64,000 nt of DNA. Source: Didemnitutus sp041906465. GTDB taxonomy: Bacteria; Verrucomicrobiota; Verrucomicrobiia; Opitutales; Opitutaceae. The translations under genes were made by a program, and so were the position numbers. The notes under the pieces were generated by a model. The model worked only from the letters and a program-made list of their open reading frames with translations, ran no database searches and had not been told where the DNA came from. The stretch covers positions 139,584 to 203,583 of the forward strand of contig JAYRJE010000013.1 in the NCBI GenBank assembly GCA_041906465.1, written 5' to 3'. Each line of letters begins with the position of its first letter. Within the stretch, counting starts at the first letter, position 1. Positions 44,153 to 53,039 of this stretch are shown one piece after another.

Positions 44153-45074
44153 AGAGGAAGCGTTGCAGGAAACTCAAAATCTCCGCCGGATAGTTGCCGC
44201 CTTTGATCGCATACTCGTCTTTGTGGCGCAACAGGCAGTAGCCGCCCACCGCGTCGACCTTCTCCTTCATCGGCGGACCGAACGCAGGATGGTGAATGCC
44301 CTTCTCCGGCGGCGATTCGGGCTCCAGCGGCGTCAGCGGATCGTCGTAGTAGAGAAACACCGGCGGATCGCCCGCGGTGACGTGATCGTAGGGCGAAACC
44401 TCGCGATACAGCGCAAACGCCTTCTCGGTGTAGAGCTCTTCGCGCGGCAATTGAAAGATGATCGGCGCGAGATCGATTTCCGCCAACCGCCCGCCGATGT
44501 GTTGCTTGATGAAGCGCAAATCGTAGGACGTCTGCGCGCCCCACACGAAGGCGCAGGAGACGCGCGTCGATTCGCGCGCGATCGGATCGGCGCTGTCCGG
44601 CTGCGCGAGGTCGTCGTGGAAGTTCAGCCACAGCGCGATGCCGGCGCCGGCGGAGCCGCCGCACAGCGCCACGCGCTTCGGATCGAGGCGCAGCTTGGCT
44701 GCGTTCGCCCGCAGGAATTGCAGAGCGCGTCCCGCATCGCGCATCGGACCGGGCAACGGCACGCCCGGTCCGCAATAGCGGTAGTTGATCGCGGCGACCG
44801 AGTAGCCCTGCCCGAGCAAGCCGAGCAGCATTTCCGGCGTGATGATGGATTTGTCGCTCGAGACAAATCCGCCGCCGTGAACGAAAATGACGAGCGGCGT
44901 CGGCGCCTTCGCAGCCGCGGGCGCGATCCACAGATCCAGCACCTGACGTTCGTGTTCGCCGTAAGGGACATTCGCGAAGTTGGGCTGCGGCTTTTCCGGC
45001 GTCGCCGGCGCTGCGCACGCCACCGCCACCGCCACCGCCACCAGCCAGGGAAGCAAGAACAGGAAACTTTTCAT
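44151..45074 (-). CDS. alpha/beta-hydrolase esterase 1 (exported)
   Basis: A 307-residue exported alpha/beta hydrolase. The signal peptide covers residues 1-21. The oxyanion motif HGGGFVSSDKS, the nucleophile elbow GGSAGAG and a likely catalytic Asp in GDPPVFLYYDD are visible, with a late His in GIHHPAFG. It is of the carboxylesterase/acetyl-esterase type and probably deacylates sugars. It is a close paralogue of the gene at 47439-48359, and the two flank the GH92 gene. A frame extension to 46631 overlaps GH92 and is rejected. Confidence 0.87.
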   Translation of the reverse strand: MKSFLFLLPWLVAVAVAVACAAPATPEKPQPNFANVPYGEHERQVLDLWIAPAAAKAPTPLVIFVHGGGFVSSDKSIITPEMLLGLLGQGYSVAAINYRYCGPGVPLPGPMRDAGRALQFLRANAAKLRLDPKRVALCGGSAGAGIALWLNFHDDLAQPDSADPIARESTRVSCAFVWGAQTSYDLRFIKQHIGGRLAEIDLAPIIFQLPREELYTEKAFALYREVSPYDHVTAGDPPVFLYYDDPLTPLEPESPPEKGIHHPAFGPPMKEKVDAVGGYCLLRHKDEYAIKGGNYPAEILSFLQRFL

Positions 45075-45199
45075 GGGATGAGAGCCCGGTTCAAGCACTA
45101 GCGCCGCGCGCCGGGTGCGCGCAAGCAACCACGCGCCCGCGGGACGGGCCACGGGCAACTCATGCCGCTTCCGGTCGGCGGATATCGTTTTCGACCATC

Positions 45200-47431
45200 T
45201 CACCGCACCCACGTCGCCGGCGACGAAGCGCTGAACGGCCGGCGCAAACGGCCGCGCGCGGCGGCTTGCGCGGCATCTGCGGTCAGACCGAAAACGAGTC
45301 GGCCACCGGCGGCGATGTCCGCGTGGGGAATTTCCAAGCTGTCGTGCCGCCGACCGTTGAGCGCGACGTTCGCCGCATACGGCGGCAGTTCGCCCCGCCG
45401 GCCGCTCCGCGCCTCGATCACGAACTCCCGCCCCGCCGCGAGCCGCAACGTCGCCCGCGGGAAGCGCGGCGCGCCGAGGACGTAAGCGGGATGCCCGCAC
45501 GTCAGCGGAAAAATCCCCAGCGTGGAGCACACATACCACGCCGACATGGCGCCATTGTCCTCGTCGCCCGGGAAATGGTCCGGCGTGTAGAGCTCGTCGA
45601 CCACGCGCCGCACCCACTGCTGCGCACGCTCGGGCCGACCGGCGCACGTGAAAAGATACAGCACGTGATGCACAGGCTCGTTGCTGTGCGCATACTGCCC
45701 GAACGGCACGGCAGCCATCTCGGTCATCTCGTGAATTTCGTGCGGATACATTCCCGTCTCGAACCGCGGGGGTTGCGCCAGCATCTCGTCGAGTCGACGC
45801 ACGAACGTGTCCTCGCCACCGTGCAGCGCGATCAACCCGGCGGCGTCGTGCGGCACGCTCCACGCGTATTGCCAAGCGCCGCCTTCGATGTAGTCGGCCG
45901 ACCACTCGAACGCCGAGAACGGCCGCCGCCACTTCCCGTCGGCGAGCCGACCGCGGAAAAAGCGCGTGCGCCGATCGAACACGTTGCGGTAGTTCCCCGC
46001 CCGACGGCCGATCGACTGCGTCAACTCGCAGCGACCCAGCGCGCGCGCGAAACGATCGATCGCGAAATCGCCGTGCGCGTAGTCCAACGTGCGCGCCACC
46101 GCATGCTGCGCGCGATCCGCCGGCACGTAGCCGAGCCGGGCAAAATCTCCACCGCCGATCCGGCCAAACAGCGGCGTGTCCCCATCGACGGTCGCGTCCT
46201 TGAGCATCGCCGCCAGGGCTGTCTCCGCGTCGAAGGAGCGGATGCCCTTCAGCCACGCGTCGGCGATCACCGCCGTCCCATGCGAGCCCACCATGCACCC
46301 GCGATAGCCCGGACTGATCCAATTCGGCAGCCAGCCGCCCTCGCGATACGCGTTCAACCAGCCGTCGATCATGTCGGCCAATACCTCGGGCGCGATCAGC
46401 GTGAGCAACGGAAACAGCGCGCGGTAGCCGTCCCAAAAACCGAAGTCCGTATACATCGCGCCGTCGTGCACGCGTCCGTCGAACGGACTGTAATGCCGCC
46501 GCCGTCCTTTCGCATCGGTCTCGTCGCTCCGCCGCGGAAACAATCGGCAATGATACAGCGCGCGGTAAAATGTCTGACGCTGCGCCAGCGTCGCGCCCTC
46601 GAGACGCACCACGCCGAGCGCTTCTTCCCACGCCCGCGCCGCCGCCGCGCGGATTTGCGCGAAGCTGCGCCCGGCGAGTTCCGCGCGCGCGTTGCAGTGC
46701 GCCTGTGCGGCATCGATGAGCGACGTCCCGACGCGCAGCGTCACGCAGCCCGCGCGCGGCCGACGCACGCGCAACCAGAGTCCCGTGCCGGCAAACTCCG
46801 GCACCGTGGCCCCGACCGACTCGAACGTGCCGGACGCGACGATCGGCGCATCAACCTCGGCGACGAAATGCGCACGGAAGTTTTCCGGTGCGCCGCCTTG
46901 GTGCGAAGTCGAGTAACCGCAGATCCACCCGCGCGCACCGGTCGCCCGTGTCACGGCGCCACGACCGGCTTGAAACGCGAGCCAAAGATCGCCCGGCCCC
47001 GACCACGTGAAACGAAAACAGCCACCGTGCGCCGTGGGCGCGATCTCCACGCCGATGTCGTAGCGCCGCAACCGCGTGCCAAAATAGTCGGGCCGCGCGA
47101 TCGTCGCGGCCTCATCGTAGGACGAGTCGACCACGCCTGCCTGCGTCGGCGCCACGCCGCCACCCGCACACGTAATCAAAAATTCGCCGTAATCGCCCAC
47201 CCACGGGCTCGGCTGCCGCGTGGCTCGGAAGCCTTGCAATTTCGCGGCGCGTCGATCGAACAGCCAGCGCCCACTCGCGGTCTGCGGCGTCCACGCGATC
47301 GCGCCGTGAGGCACCGCCGTCAGCGGCAGCGTGTTGCCGCGCGAGAAATCCGGCGCGGAATCAGTGCCCTGCCGCGTGTCGATCAGCTCGAGCAACGTGT
47401 CGTCCGGCGCATTCTTCGCTGTCGCAGCCAT
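45200..47431 (-). CDS. GH92 family alpha-mannosidase
   Basis: A 743-residue protein with the GH92 signature GDEDNGAMSAWYVCSTLGIF, together with YTDFGFWDGYRALFPLLTLI, GTAVIADAWLKGI and AWQYAWSVPHDAAGL. GH92 enzymes are calcium-dependent exo-alpha-mannosidases that invert configuration. No signal peptide is seen from the ATG at 47431 (MAATAKNAPDDT), so a cytoplasmic site is likely unless the start is elsewhere. It begins 7 bases after the stop of esterase 2, so they form an operon. Confidence 0.86.
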   Translation of the reverse strand: MAATAKNAPDDTLLELIDTRQGTDSAPDFSRGNTLPLTAVPHGAIAWTPQTASGRWLFDRRAAKLQGFRATRQPSPWVGDYGEFLITCAGGGVAPTQAGVVDSSYDEAATIARPDYFGTRLRRYDIGVEIAPTAHGGCFRFTWSGPGDLWLAFQAGRGAVTRATGARGWICGYSTSHQGGAPENFRAHFVAEVDAPIVASGTFESVGATVPEFAGTGLWLRVRRPRAGCVTLRVGTSLIDAAQAHCNARAELAGRSFAQIRAAAARAWEEALGVVRLEGATLAQRQTFYRALYHCRLFPRRSDETDAKGRRRHYSPFDGRVHDGAMYTDFGFWDGYRALFPLLTLIAPEVLADMIDGWLNAYREGGWLPNWISPGYRGCMVGSHGTAVIADAWLKGIRSFDAETALAAMLKDATVDGDTPLFGRIGGGDFARLGYVPADRAQHAVARTLDYAHGDFAIDRFARALGRCELTQSIGRRAGNYRNVFDRRTRFFRGRLADGKWRRPFSAFEWSADYIEGGAWQYAWSVPHDAAGLIALHGGEDTFVRRLDEMLAQPPRFETGMYPHEIHEMTEMAAVPFGQYAHSNEPVHHVLYLFTCAGRPERAQQWVRRVVDELYTPDHFPGDEDNGAMSAWYVCSTLGIFPLTCGHPAYVLGAPRFPRATLRLAAGREFVIEARSGRRGELPPYAANVALNGRRHDSLEIPHADIAAGGRLVFGLTADAAQAAARGRLRRPFSASSPATWVR

Positions 47432-47438
47432 GGTCGGT

Positions 47439-48359
47439 TCAGCGCAAGCGCCGCGCGAGGAAAGCCTGGATGTCCTCCGCCCACGAACCGCCGTGCGCAG
47501 CGTGGTCGTCCTTGTGCCGCAGCAAACAGATCCCGCCGACCGCCTCCATTCGCTCGCGCAACGGCGGACCGAACGCCGGGTGGTGCGCGCCCTGCCCCGA
47601 GGGCGCATCCGCGGGCAGCGGCGTGCGCGGCTCTTCGTAATAAAGCATCACCGGCGGATCGTCCGCGCTGACGTGTTCGATGGGCGAGATCTCGCGAAAC
47701 AGCGCGTGCGCCGCCGGCGAGTCGAATTGTTCACGCGGCATCTGATACAGCGTCGGACCCAGTTCGTGTTCGGTAAAGCGTCCACCGATGTAGCGACGGA
47801 AAAAGCGAACATCGTAGGAGGTTTGCGCGTCCCACACGAAGGCGCACGACACGCGCGTCGATTGGCGCGCGACCGGATCGAAGCTCCGGCGCTCGGCGAG
47901 GTCGTCGTGCAACGCGAGCCACAGCGCGATGCCCGCGCCCGCCGAGCCGCCGCACAGCGCGACGCGCCGTCGATCGATGCCCCAGCGCGGCGCATTCGCC
48001 CGCAGGAACTGCACGGCGCGCGCCGCATCGCGCATCGGCTCCGGCAACGACACGCCCGGGCCGCAATAGCGATAGTTGATCGACGCCACCGCGTAGCCCT
48101 CCGCGAGCAGCCGCTCGAGCATGCCATGCATTTCGAGCACGATCGACTTGTCGCCCGAGACGAAGCCGCCGCCGTGAATGAACACGACCAACGGCACGTC
48201 CGGTCCGGTCGGTTTCGGCAGCCACAAGTCAAACACCTGCCGCTCGTGCACGCCGTAGGCCACGTTCGCGAAGTCAGGCGCGAGCGTGGCCGCGGCAGAC
48301 AGCGAGCCGGCACAAAGAATGGCCGCGCCGAGAGCGGAGACAGCGAACGGGATTTTCAT
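47439..48359 (-). CDS. alpha/beta-hydrolase esterase 2 (exported)
   Basis: A 306-residue paralogue of the esterase at 44151-45074. It has the same motifs, HGGGFVSGDKS, GGSAGAG and GAHHPAFGPP, and the same end (LLRHKDDHA). Over the catalytic domain the two agree at roughly 60% of positions by eye. The signal peptide is MKIPFAVSALGAAILCAGS. The two copies on either side of GH92 suggest a duplication followed by specialisation on different ester groups. ATG 48359 is chosen. Confidence 0.86.
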   Translation of the reverse strand: MKIPFAVSALGAAILCAGSLSAAATLAPDFANVAYGVHERQVFDLWLPKPTGPDVPLVVFIHGGGFVSGDKSIVLEMHGMLERLLAEGYAVASINYRYCGPGVSLPEPMRDAARAVQFLRANAPRWGIDRRRVALCGGSAGAGIALWLALHDDLAERRSFDPVARQSTRVSCAFVWDAQTSYDVRFFRRYIGGRFTEHELGPTLYQMPREQFDSPAAHALFREISPIEHVSADDPPVMLYYEEPRTPLPADAPSGQGAHHPAFGPPLRERMEAVGGICLLRHKDDHAAHGGSWAEDIQAFLARRLR

Positions 48360-48426
48360 GCAGGAGAAGACAGACACACCGCGGCGGAGAGTGCAGAGGC
48401 TAGTCGTGCCGCGACTGAAATCACGC

Positions 48427-50022
48427 CTACAATCCTGTCGCCGCACTTTTCGGCATATCGTTTTGGGCAACCGACACGCGGGCGATCTCCTCGGCCCGCA
48501 ACTCGCGACGGAGGTATTTGCCCACTCCCGATTTGGGCAGCGCCGACCGAAACTCAACCAGACGCGGGACCTTGTAGGCCGCGAGATGCTGACGGCAATG
48601 CGCGATGACCGCTTCCGCATCGAGCGCCACCTCGGAACGCCGCACGACGAAAGCTTTCACCGTCTCACCGCGATACGGATCGGGCACGCCGATCACCACC
48701 GCCTCCGCAATCGCCGGATGGCGGAACAGCGCCTCCTCGACCTCGCGCGGATAAACGTTGAAGCCGCCCGCGATGATCAGGTCCTTCTTGCGATCGATCA
48801 GGAAGAAATACTCCGCCGCATCGCGATAGCCGATGTCGCCCGTGTGCAGCCAGCCGTCGCGCAGAACGCGCGCCGTTTCCTGCGGCGCTCGCCAATAGCC
48901 CGTCATCACCTGCGGGCCGCGAATCACGATTTCGCCCGCCTCGCCCACCGGCAGCTCGCGCATGCCCGTCTCCACATCGACGACACGCACTTCGGTCCCG
49001 GGCGCCGGCCGGCCGATGCTGCCGGCAACGACGGGGCCGTCAGGTGGATTCGCATGCGTCACGGGTGACGTTTCGCTCAGGCCGTAGCCTTCGGAAATTT
49101 GGCCGTGGCGCAGAAATCGCGCTTGGAAATTTCGCATCACTTCGACCGGCAGCGCCGCGCCACCGCTCATGCATACGCGGACCGAATCGAAATCCTCCGG
49201 TTCAGCCTCGGGCGTGTTGAGCAGACTGATGAACATCGTCGGCACGCCGTGAAAGATCGTCGGACGGAGCCGGCGGAACGCCCAGACGACGCTCCGCGAC
49301 TCGAAGCGCGAGAAAACGATCACCGTCGCGCCGTGTGCCACCCCGGCGGCGAGCACGCACGTCAGCGCGAAGATGTGAAAGAAAGGCAGCGCGCCGACGA
49401 GCACCTCGGGGTCGGACCGGCCAAGCCCCACGCATGCGGCAGATTGAAATACGTTCGCAACGATGTTGGCATGCGTGAGCATCGCTCCCTTCGAGACGCC
49501 GGTTGTGCCGCCGGTGTATTGGAGGCAGGCGAGATCATGCGACGCGAGTTCCGCCGCGGTCGGTTTTCCGCCGTCCGCCAACCAGTCGGACCAACTCCCG
49601 CCGTCAGACCCGGCAACGTCGCCGCCGATCAGCACGACCGCTGGCGAGTGCGCACAATCGCCCGCTGCCGCGCGCGCCACCTCGGCGCATTTCGCGTGCG
49701 CCAGAATCAGTGCGACGCCCGCATCGCGCCACTGCGCCCCCGCCTCGCCGCGCGTGTAGATCGTGCAGGTCGGCGTGGCTACGGCGCCAATCTCCCACAG
49801 GGCGAAGAGCGCGACGGCAAACTCGATTGAGTTCGGCATCATTAGCGCCACGCGATCGCCGCGCCTGACGCCGAGGCGTTCGAGCCCTGCCGCGACAGCT
49901 TGCACGTCCAGGCCAAAAGCGCGATAATTCACCTCGCGAGCCTCATCGATGAACGCAACGCGATCCGGAACGCGCGCGGTTGTCCGAGCGAGCAGCTGCG
50001 GCAAAAGTAGAGGGGGAGACAT
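48427..50022 (-). CDS. AMP-forming acyl-CoA ligase
   Basis: A 531-residue adenylate-forming enzyme. Motifs are the ATP-binding P-loop YTGGTTGVSKGAMLTH, SEGYGLSETSPVTH, WLHTGDIGYRDAAEYFFLID and the C-terminal LPKSGVGKYLRREL with the catalytic lysine. It activates a fatty or related acid as acyl-AMP and then acyl-CoA. It begins MSPPLLLPQLLA at ATG 50022. It lies next to esterase 2 on the same strand, but a clear link to glycan use is lacking. Confidence 0.88.
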   Translation of the reverse strand: MSPPLLLPQLLARTTARVPDRVAFIDEAREVNYRAFGLDVQAVAAGLERLGVRRGDRVALMMPNSIEFAVALFALWEIGAVATPTCTIYTRGEAGAQWRDAGVALILAHAKCAEVARAAAGDCAHSPAVVLIGGDVAGSDGGSWSDWLADGGKPTAAELASHDLACLQYTGGTTGVSKGAMLTHANIVANVFQSAACVGLGRSDPEVLVGALPFFHIFALTCVLAAGVAHGATVIVFSRFESRSVVWAFRRLRPTIFHGVPTMFISLLNTPEAEPEDFDSVRVCMSGGAALPVEVMRNFQARFLRHGQISEGYGLSETSPVTHANPPDGPVVAGSIGRPAPGTEVRVVDVETGMRELPVGEAGEIVIRGPQVMTGYWRAPQETARVLRDGWLHTGDIGYRDAAEYFFLIDRKKDLIIAGGFNVYPREVEEALFRHPAIAEAVVIGVPDPYRGETVKAFVVRRSEVALDAEAVIAHCRQHLAAYKVPRLVEFRSALPKSGVGKYLRRELRAEEIARVSVAQNDMPKSAATGL

Positions 50023-50386
50023 AGGGTTCCCCGGCGCGCGGCGCAAAGAAGGGGTAGCGTGGAGGCGTGGGGTGCCGCCACCACGCCCACGCATGCGTCC
50101 GGCGGCAAAGCGTTCCGCCTGTCGTTTTGAGCAAGCGAATACCTGGAAACGCGGCCGCTCGCCTAGAATCGCAACCCTCGGAATCGCTGTGCAGAAACGC
50201 TCGAGCGTGTTCATTGTGGCGCCCCAACATCTAGAAACGCGCACGCAAAGTTCACCCACTGTCCATGCGCGATCAGCCGCAGCGCGTCTCATGTCGCTCG
50301 CTCACGTCGTAACCCGACAGTTGTCGCGCCTCCGGCGTCGAGTCTTGAACTGACGCCATCGCTCGTTCATTGGACTGCGCAGCTCT
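50023..50386. other. 364-base divergent intergenic region
   Basis: It separates the acyl-CoA ligase (minus) from the AraC regulator (plus) and must hold both promoters. It contains a REP-like GTAG hairpin at 50054-50092. No gene is supported. Confidence 0.45.
50054..50092 (+). repeat. REP-like GTAG hairpin
   Basis: GTAG at 50054-50057 is followed by a 12-bp stem with a 2-base bulge (arms 50057-50070 and 50081-50092) and a 10-base loop. The layout matches the other GTAG hairpins in this window. Confidence 0.5.
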
Positions 50387-51337
50387 ATGGAAACTCACCT
50401 CGAGCGCATCGAGCATCAGGAGAATCTGCCGCTGCGGATTTTCGTGCACAGCGTGAGGAACTGCGCGAGCCACTGCCATCGCGACTCGGAATTTCTCCTC
50501 GTGCTGCGCGGTCAGGTGATGGTGCAGACGAGCGAGGGTCAGGTCGCGCTCAAGCCCGACGACGTCTATTTCATCCCGAGCGGCGAGATGCACTTCACGC
50601 ACGAGACCGCAGGCACCAACTTGCTCGTCGCGCTGCAAATCGACACTGCGTTCGCCACGCGCCTCGATCCCGATTTTCCGCGGAGACGCTTTGCCTATAA
50701 CCAAATTGGCCGTCGTTTTCCCAATGATCGGCGTCTGCAAGCGACGCGCGAGATCATCGCCGAAATTCTCTGGGAAATGCGCATGCGCCGCGAAGGCTAC
50801 CGTTTCCAAGTCGAGTCGCATCTGCTCCGTCTGCTCACGCTGCTCGTGCGCGAAGTGCCGTCGACGCTCGCGACCGCGCCGAAAGCCGAACCGCAAAACA
50901 TCGCCGACGACGCACTCGGCCAGCGACTCGCGCGCCTCGTCACTTACCTCGAAGCGCACAGCAACGAGGAAATCTCCTCCGCCGAACTCGCGGCGAGCGA
51001 GTCGGTGTCGGTCAGTTATCTCGCACGGCTCTTCAAAACCCGTCTCGGCTGCACGGTGAGCGAGTATGTCAGCATCGTGCGCACGAAAAAATCGCTCCCG
51101 CTCCTCGCCCGCCGCGAAACCACCATCCTCGACGTGGCGATGGAATGCGGCTTCCCCAACGTGAAGAGCTACAACACTGCCTTCAAACGGCTCTTCCACC
51201 TCACGCCCTCGCAATGGCGCCAGCAAGCCGGCAGCGACATCCCGGGCATCGGCGAGAGCGCCTACAACCGTTGCGACGCCGGCTTCGCGTTTCACTTGTT
51301 GAGAAAATACCTGCCCGCCGGCAGCGCCTACGCCTAA
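50387..51337 (+). CDS. AraC-family regulator
   Basis: A 316-residue regulator with an N-terminal cupin domain (CASHCHRDSEFLLVLRGQVM, VYFIPSGEMHFTHE) and a C-terminal AraC DNA-binding domain (ISSAELAASESVSVSYLARL, then TILDVAMECGFPNVKSYNTA). It lies 18 bases before the GH3 gene and probably controls it. The two-metal-like His pattern of the cupin suggests a small-sugar ligand, but this is not certain. Confidence 0.86.
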   Translation: METHLERIEHQENLPLRIFVHSVRNCASHCHRDSEFLLVLRGQVMVQTSEGQVALKPDDVYFIPSGEMHFTHETAGTNLLVALQIDTAFATRLDPDFPRRRFAYNQIGRRFPNDRRLQATREIIAEILWEMRMRREGYRFQVESHLLRLLTLLVREVPSTLATAPKAEPQNIADDALGQRLARLVTYLEAHSNEEISSAELAASESVSVSYLARLFKTRLGCTVSEYVSIVRTKKSLPLLARRETTILDVAMECGFPNVKSYNTAFKRLFHLTPSQWRQQAGSDIPGIGESAYNRCDAGFAFHLLRKYLPAGSAYA

Positions 51338-51355
51338 GCCCTCGCCGCTCTCTTC

Positions 51356-52993
51356 ATGGGCCACCGCTCTCACGCGCTCGCCACCGCGCCCTTCCGCCTC
51401 TCCGCGCCCGCCATCCGCGGGGTCGAAGCCACTCGCGCCGGTCTCACGCTCGAGCAAAAACTCGCGCAACTCCTCGTCGTCCAGTCGATCGACTCCAGCC
51501 GCGAAAACCTCGAGCGCTTCGCCGCGCTCGGAATCGGCGGTCTTTTCTGCCGCGCCGGCGGGCCGATCGATTCGCTGCGCACCGCCATCGAACACCTCCA
51601 GTCGCTCTCGCCCGTGCCCGCGCTGATTTGCGGCGATCTCGAACTCGGCGCCGAAGGGGCGATCGGCGGTGTTGGCACCGTTTTCCCGAATCAGATGACC
51701 GTCGCCGCGACAGGCGATTCGCGCTGGGCTGAGCGGATGGCGCGCATCGCCGCGCGCGAAGGTCGCGCGGCGGGATTTAACTGCTCGTTCAGCCCGGTCG
51801 CCGACCTCGCATTAAACTACCGCAACGCCCTCGTGAGCACGCGCTCCTTTGGCGACAACGCCGCGACCGTCGCCCCGTTCGTCGCGGCCTACGTGCGCGC
51901 GTTGCAGCGTGGCGGTGTCGCCGCGTGCGTGAAACACTGGCCGGGCGACGGCTGGGACGATCGCAACCAGCACTTCGTCACCACGCGCAACGGCCTGTCG
52001 TTCCCGCAATGGGAGGCGACCTACGGCCGCGTTTACCGCAGCGCGATCCGCGCCGGCGCGCTCGCAGTCATGAGCGCGCACATCGCGTTGCCGGCGTTCC
52101 GCGGCGCCGGCGATGCGCCCGCCAGCCTGTCCGCCGCGCTCAACGTCCAGCTGCTGCGCGAACGCCTTGGCTTCCGCGGCGTGATCGTGTCCGACGCCAG
52201 CACGATGGGCGGCGTCACGTCGCTCGCGCCGCGCTCCAAGTTCGTTCCGCAGATCATCGCCCACGGTTGCGACCTGCTGCTTTTCTCCAATGACCCGGAA
52301 CTCGACCTGCATTATCTACGCGAGGCGGTGCGGGATGGCCGGTTGCCGATCGGTCGCGTCGACGAAGCGGCCACGCGCGTTCTCGCGCTCAAAGCCGCTC
52401 TGGGCCTCTGGCGCACACGCAAGTTGGCCGCCGCGCTTCCCGCGAGCCACCGCCAGCGTCATCGGCAATGGGCGGAAGATTGCGCCCGGCGCGCGGTCAC
52501 GCTCGTGAAGGACGAGCAACGCCTGCTGCCGCTCTCGCCGCGACGGCATCGGCGCGTGCTTTTGATCCAGGAATGGTCGTCCCATCTCCCGAAGCCGAAC
52601 GCCTACGCGCCGGAGCTGGAACTCGAGCGCCGACTCGTCGCAAAAGGTTTCCGCGTCGAACGCTTCGCGCCCGACACCGATGTCCATCGCGACTACTACG
52701 ACGTCGTCATCTACGCGGTCGCCGAGGAGGCCTCGAAAGTGCGCGCGACGATGGAGCTGCGCTGGCTCGACCTGCAAGGCGGCTTCCCCCGCGCGATGGA
52801 CCGCTACTGGCACGACGTGCCGACGGTGTTCATCTCATTCGGTTCGCCGTTCCATCTGCGCGACGTGCCGGCGTGCCCTACCTTCATCAACGCCTACTCG
52901 CTCGCGCCGGTGGTTCAGGACGCCGTCGTGCACGCGCTCGTCGGCGCGATCCCGTTCCGCGGTCGTTCGCCGGTGCGACTAAACAAAACGTAA
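51356..52993 (+). CDS. GH3 family enzyme, variant acid/base
   Basis: A 545-residue GH3 enzyme of the NagZ/beta-N-acetylglucosaminidase-like branch. The nucleophile Asp280 is in VIVSDASTMGG. The KH block reads VKHWPGDG (192-199). In the acid/base loop the family Asp-x-His dyad reads Asn204-Gln205-His206 (DDRNQHF), so the Asp is replaced by Asn. A C-terminal domain of the GH3 type follows. It has no signal peptide and so is probably cytoplasmic. It is closely related to the C-terminal part of the fusion at 58283, which keeps Asp-Gln-His. Confidence 0.84.
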   Translation: MGHRSHALATAPFRLSAPAIRGVEATRAGLTLEQKLAQLLVVQSIDSSRENLERFAALGIGGLFCRAGGPIDSLRTAIEHLQSLSPVPALICGDLELGAEGAIGGVGTVFPNQMTVAATGDSRWAERMARIAAREGRAAGFNCSFSPVADLALNYRNALVSTRSFGDNAATVAPFVAAYVRALQRGGVAACVKHWPGDGWDDRNQHFVTTRNGLSFPQWEATYGRVYRSAIRAGALAVMSAHIALPAFRGAGDAPASLSAALNVQLLRERLGFRGVIVSDASTMGGVTSLAPRSKFVPQIIAHGCDLLLFSNDPELDLHYLREAVRDGRLPIGRVDEAATRVLALKAALGLWRTRKLAAALPASHRQRHRQWAEDCARRAVTLVKDEQRLLPLSPRRHRRVLLIQEWSSHLPKPNAYAPELELERRLVAKGFRVERFAPDTDVHRDYYDVVIYAVAEEASKVRATMELRWLDLQGGFPRAMDRYWHDVPTVFISFGSPFHLRDVPACPTFINAYSLAPVVQDAVVHALVGAIPFRGRSPVRLNKT

Positions 52994-53039
52994 GCGAAAC
53001 GGCGCGGACAGAACTCAACGTGCGACCCCTGCCGAATCA

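Noticed and set aside
44151..46631. 826-codon reading of esterase 1
   Set aside because: The part before 45074 overlaps GH92 in another frame and has no family sequence. The signal peptide marks the true start.
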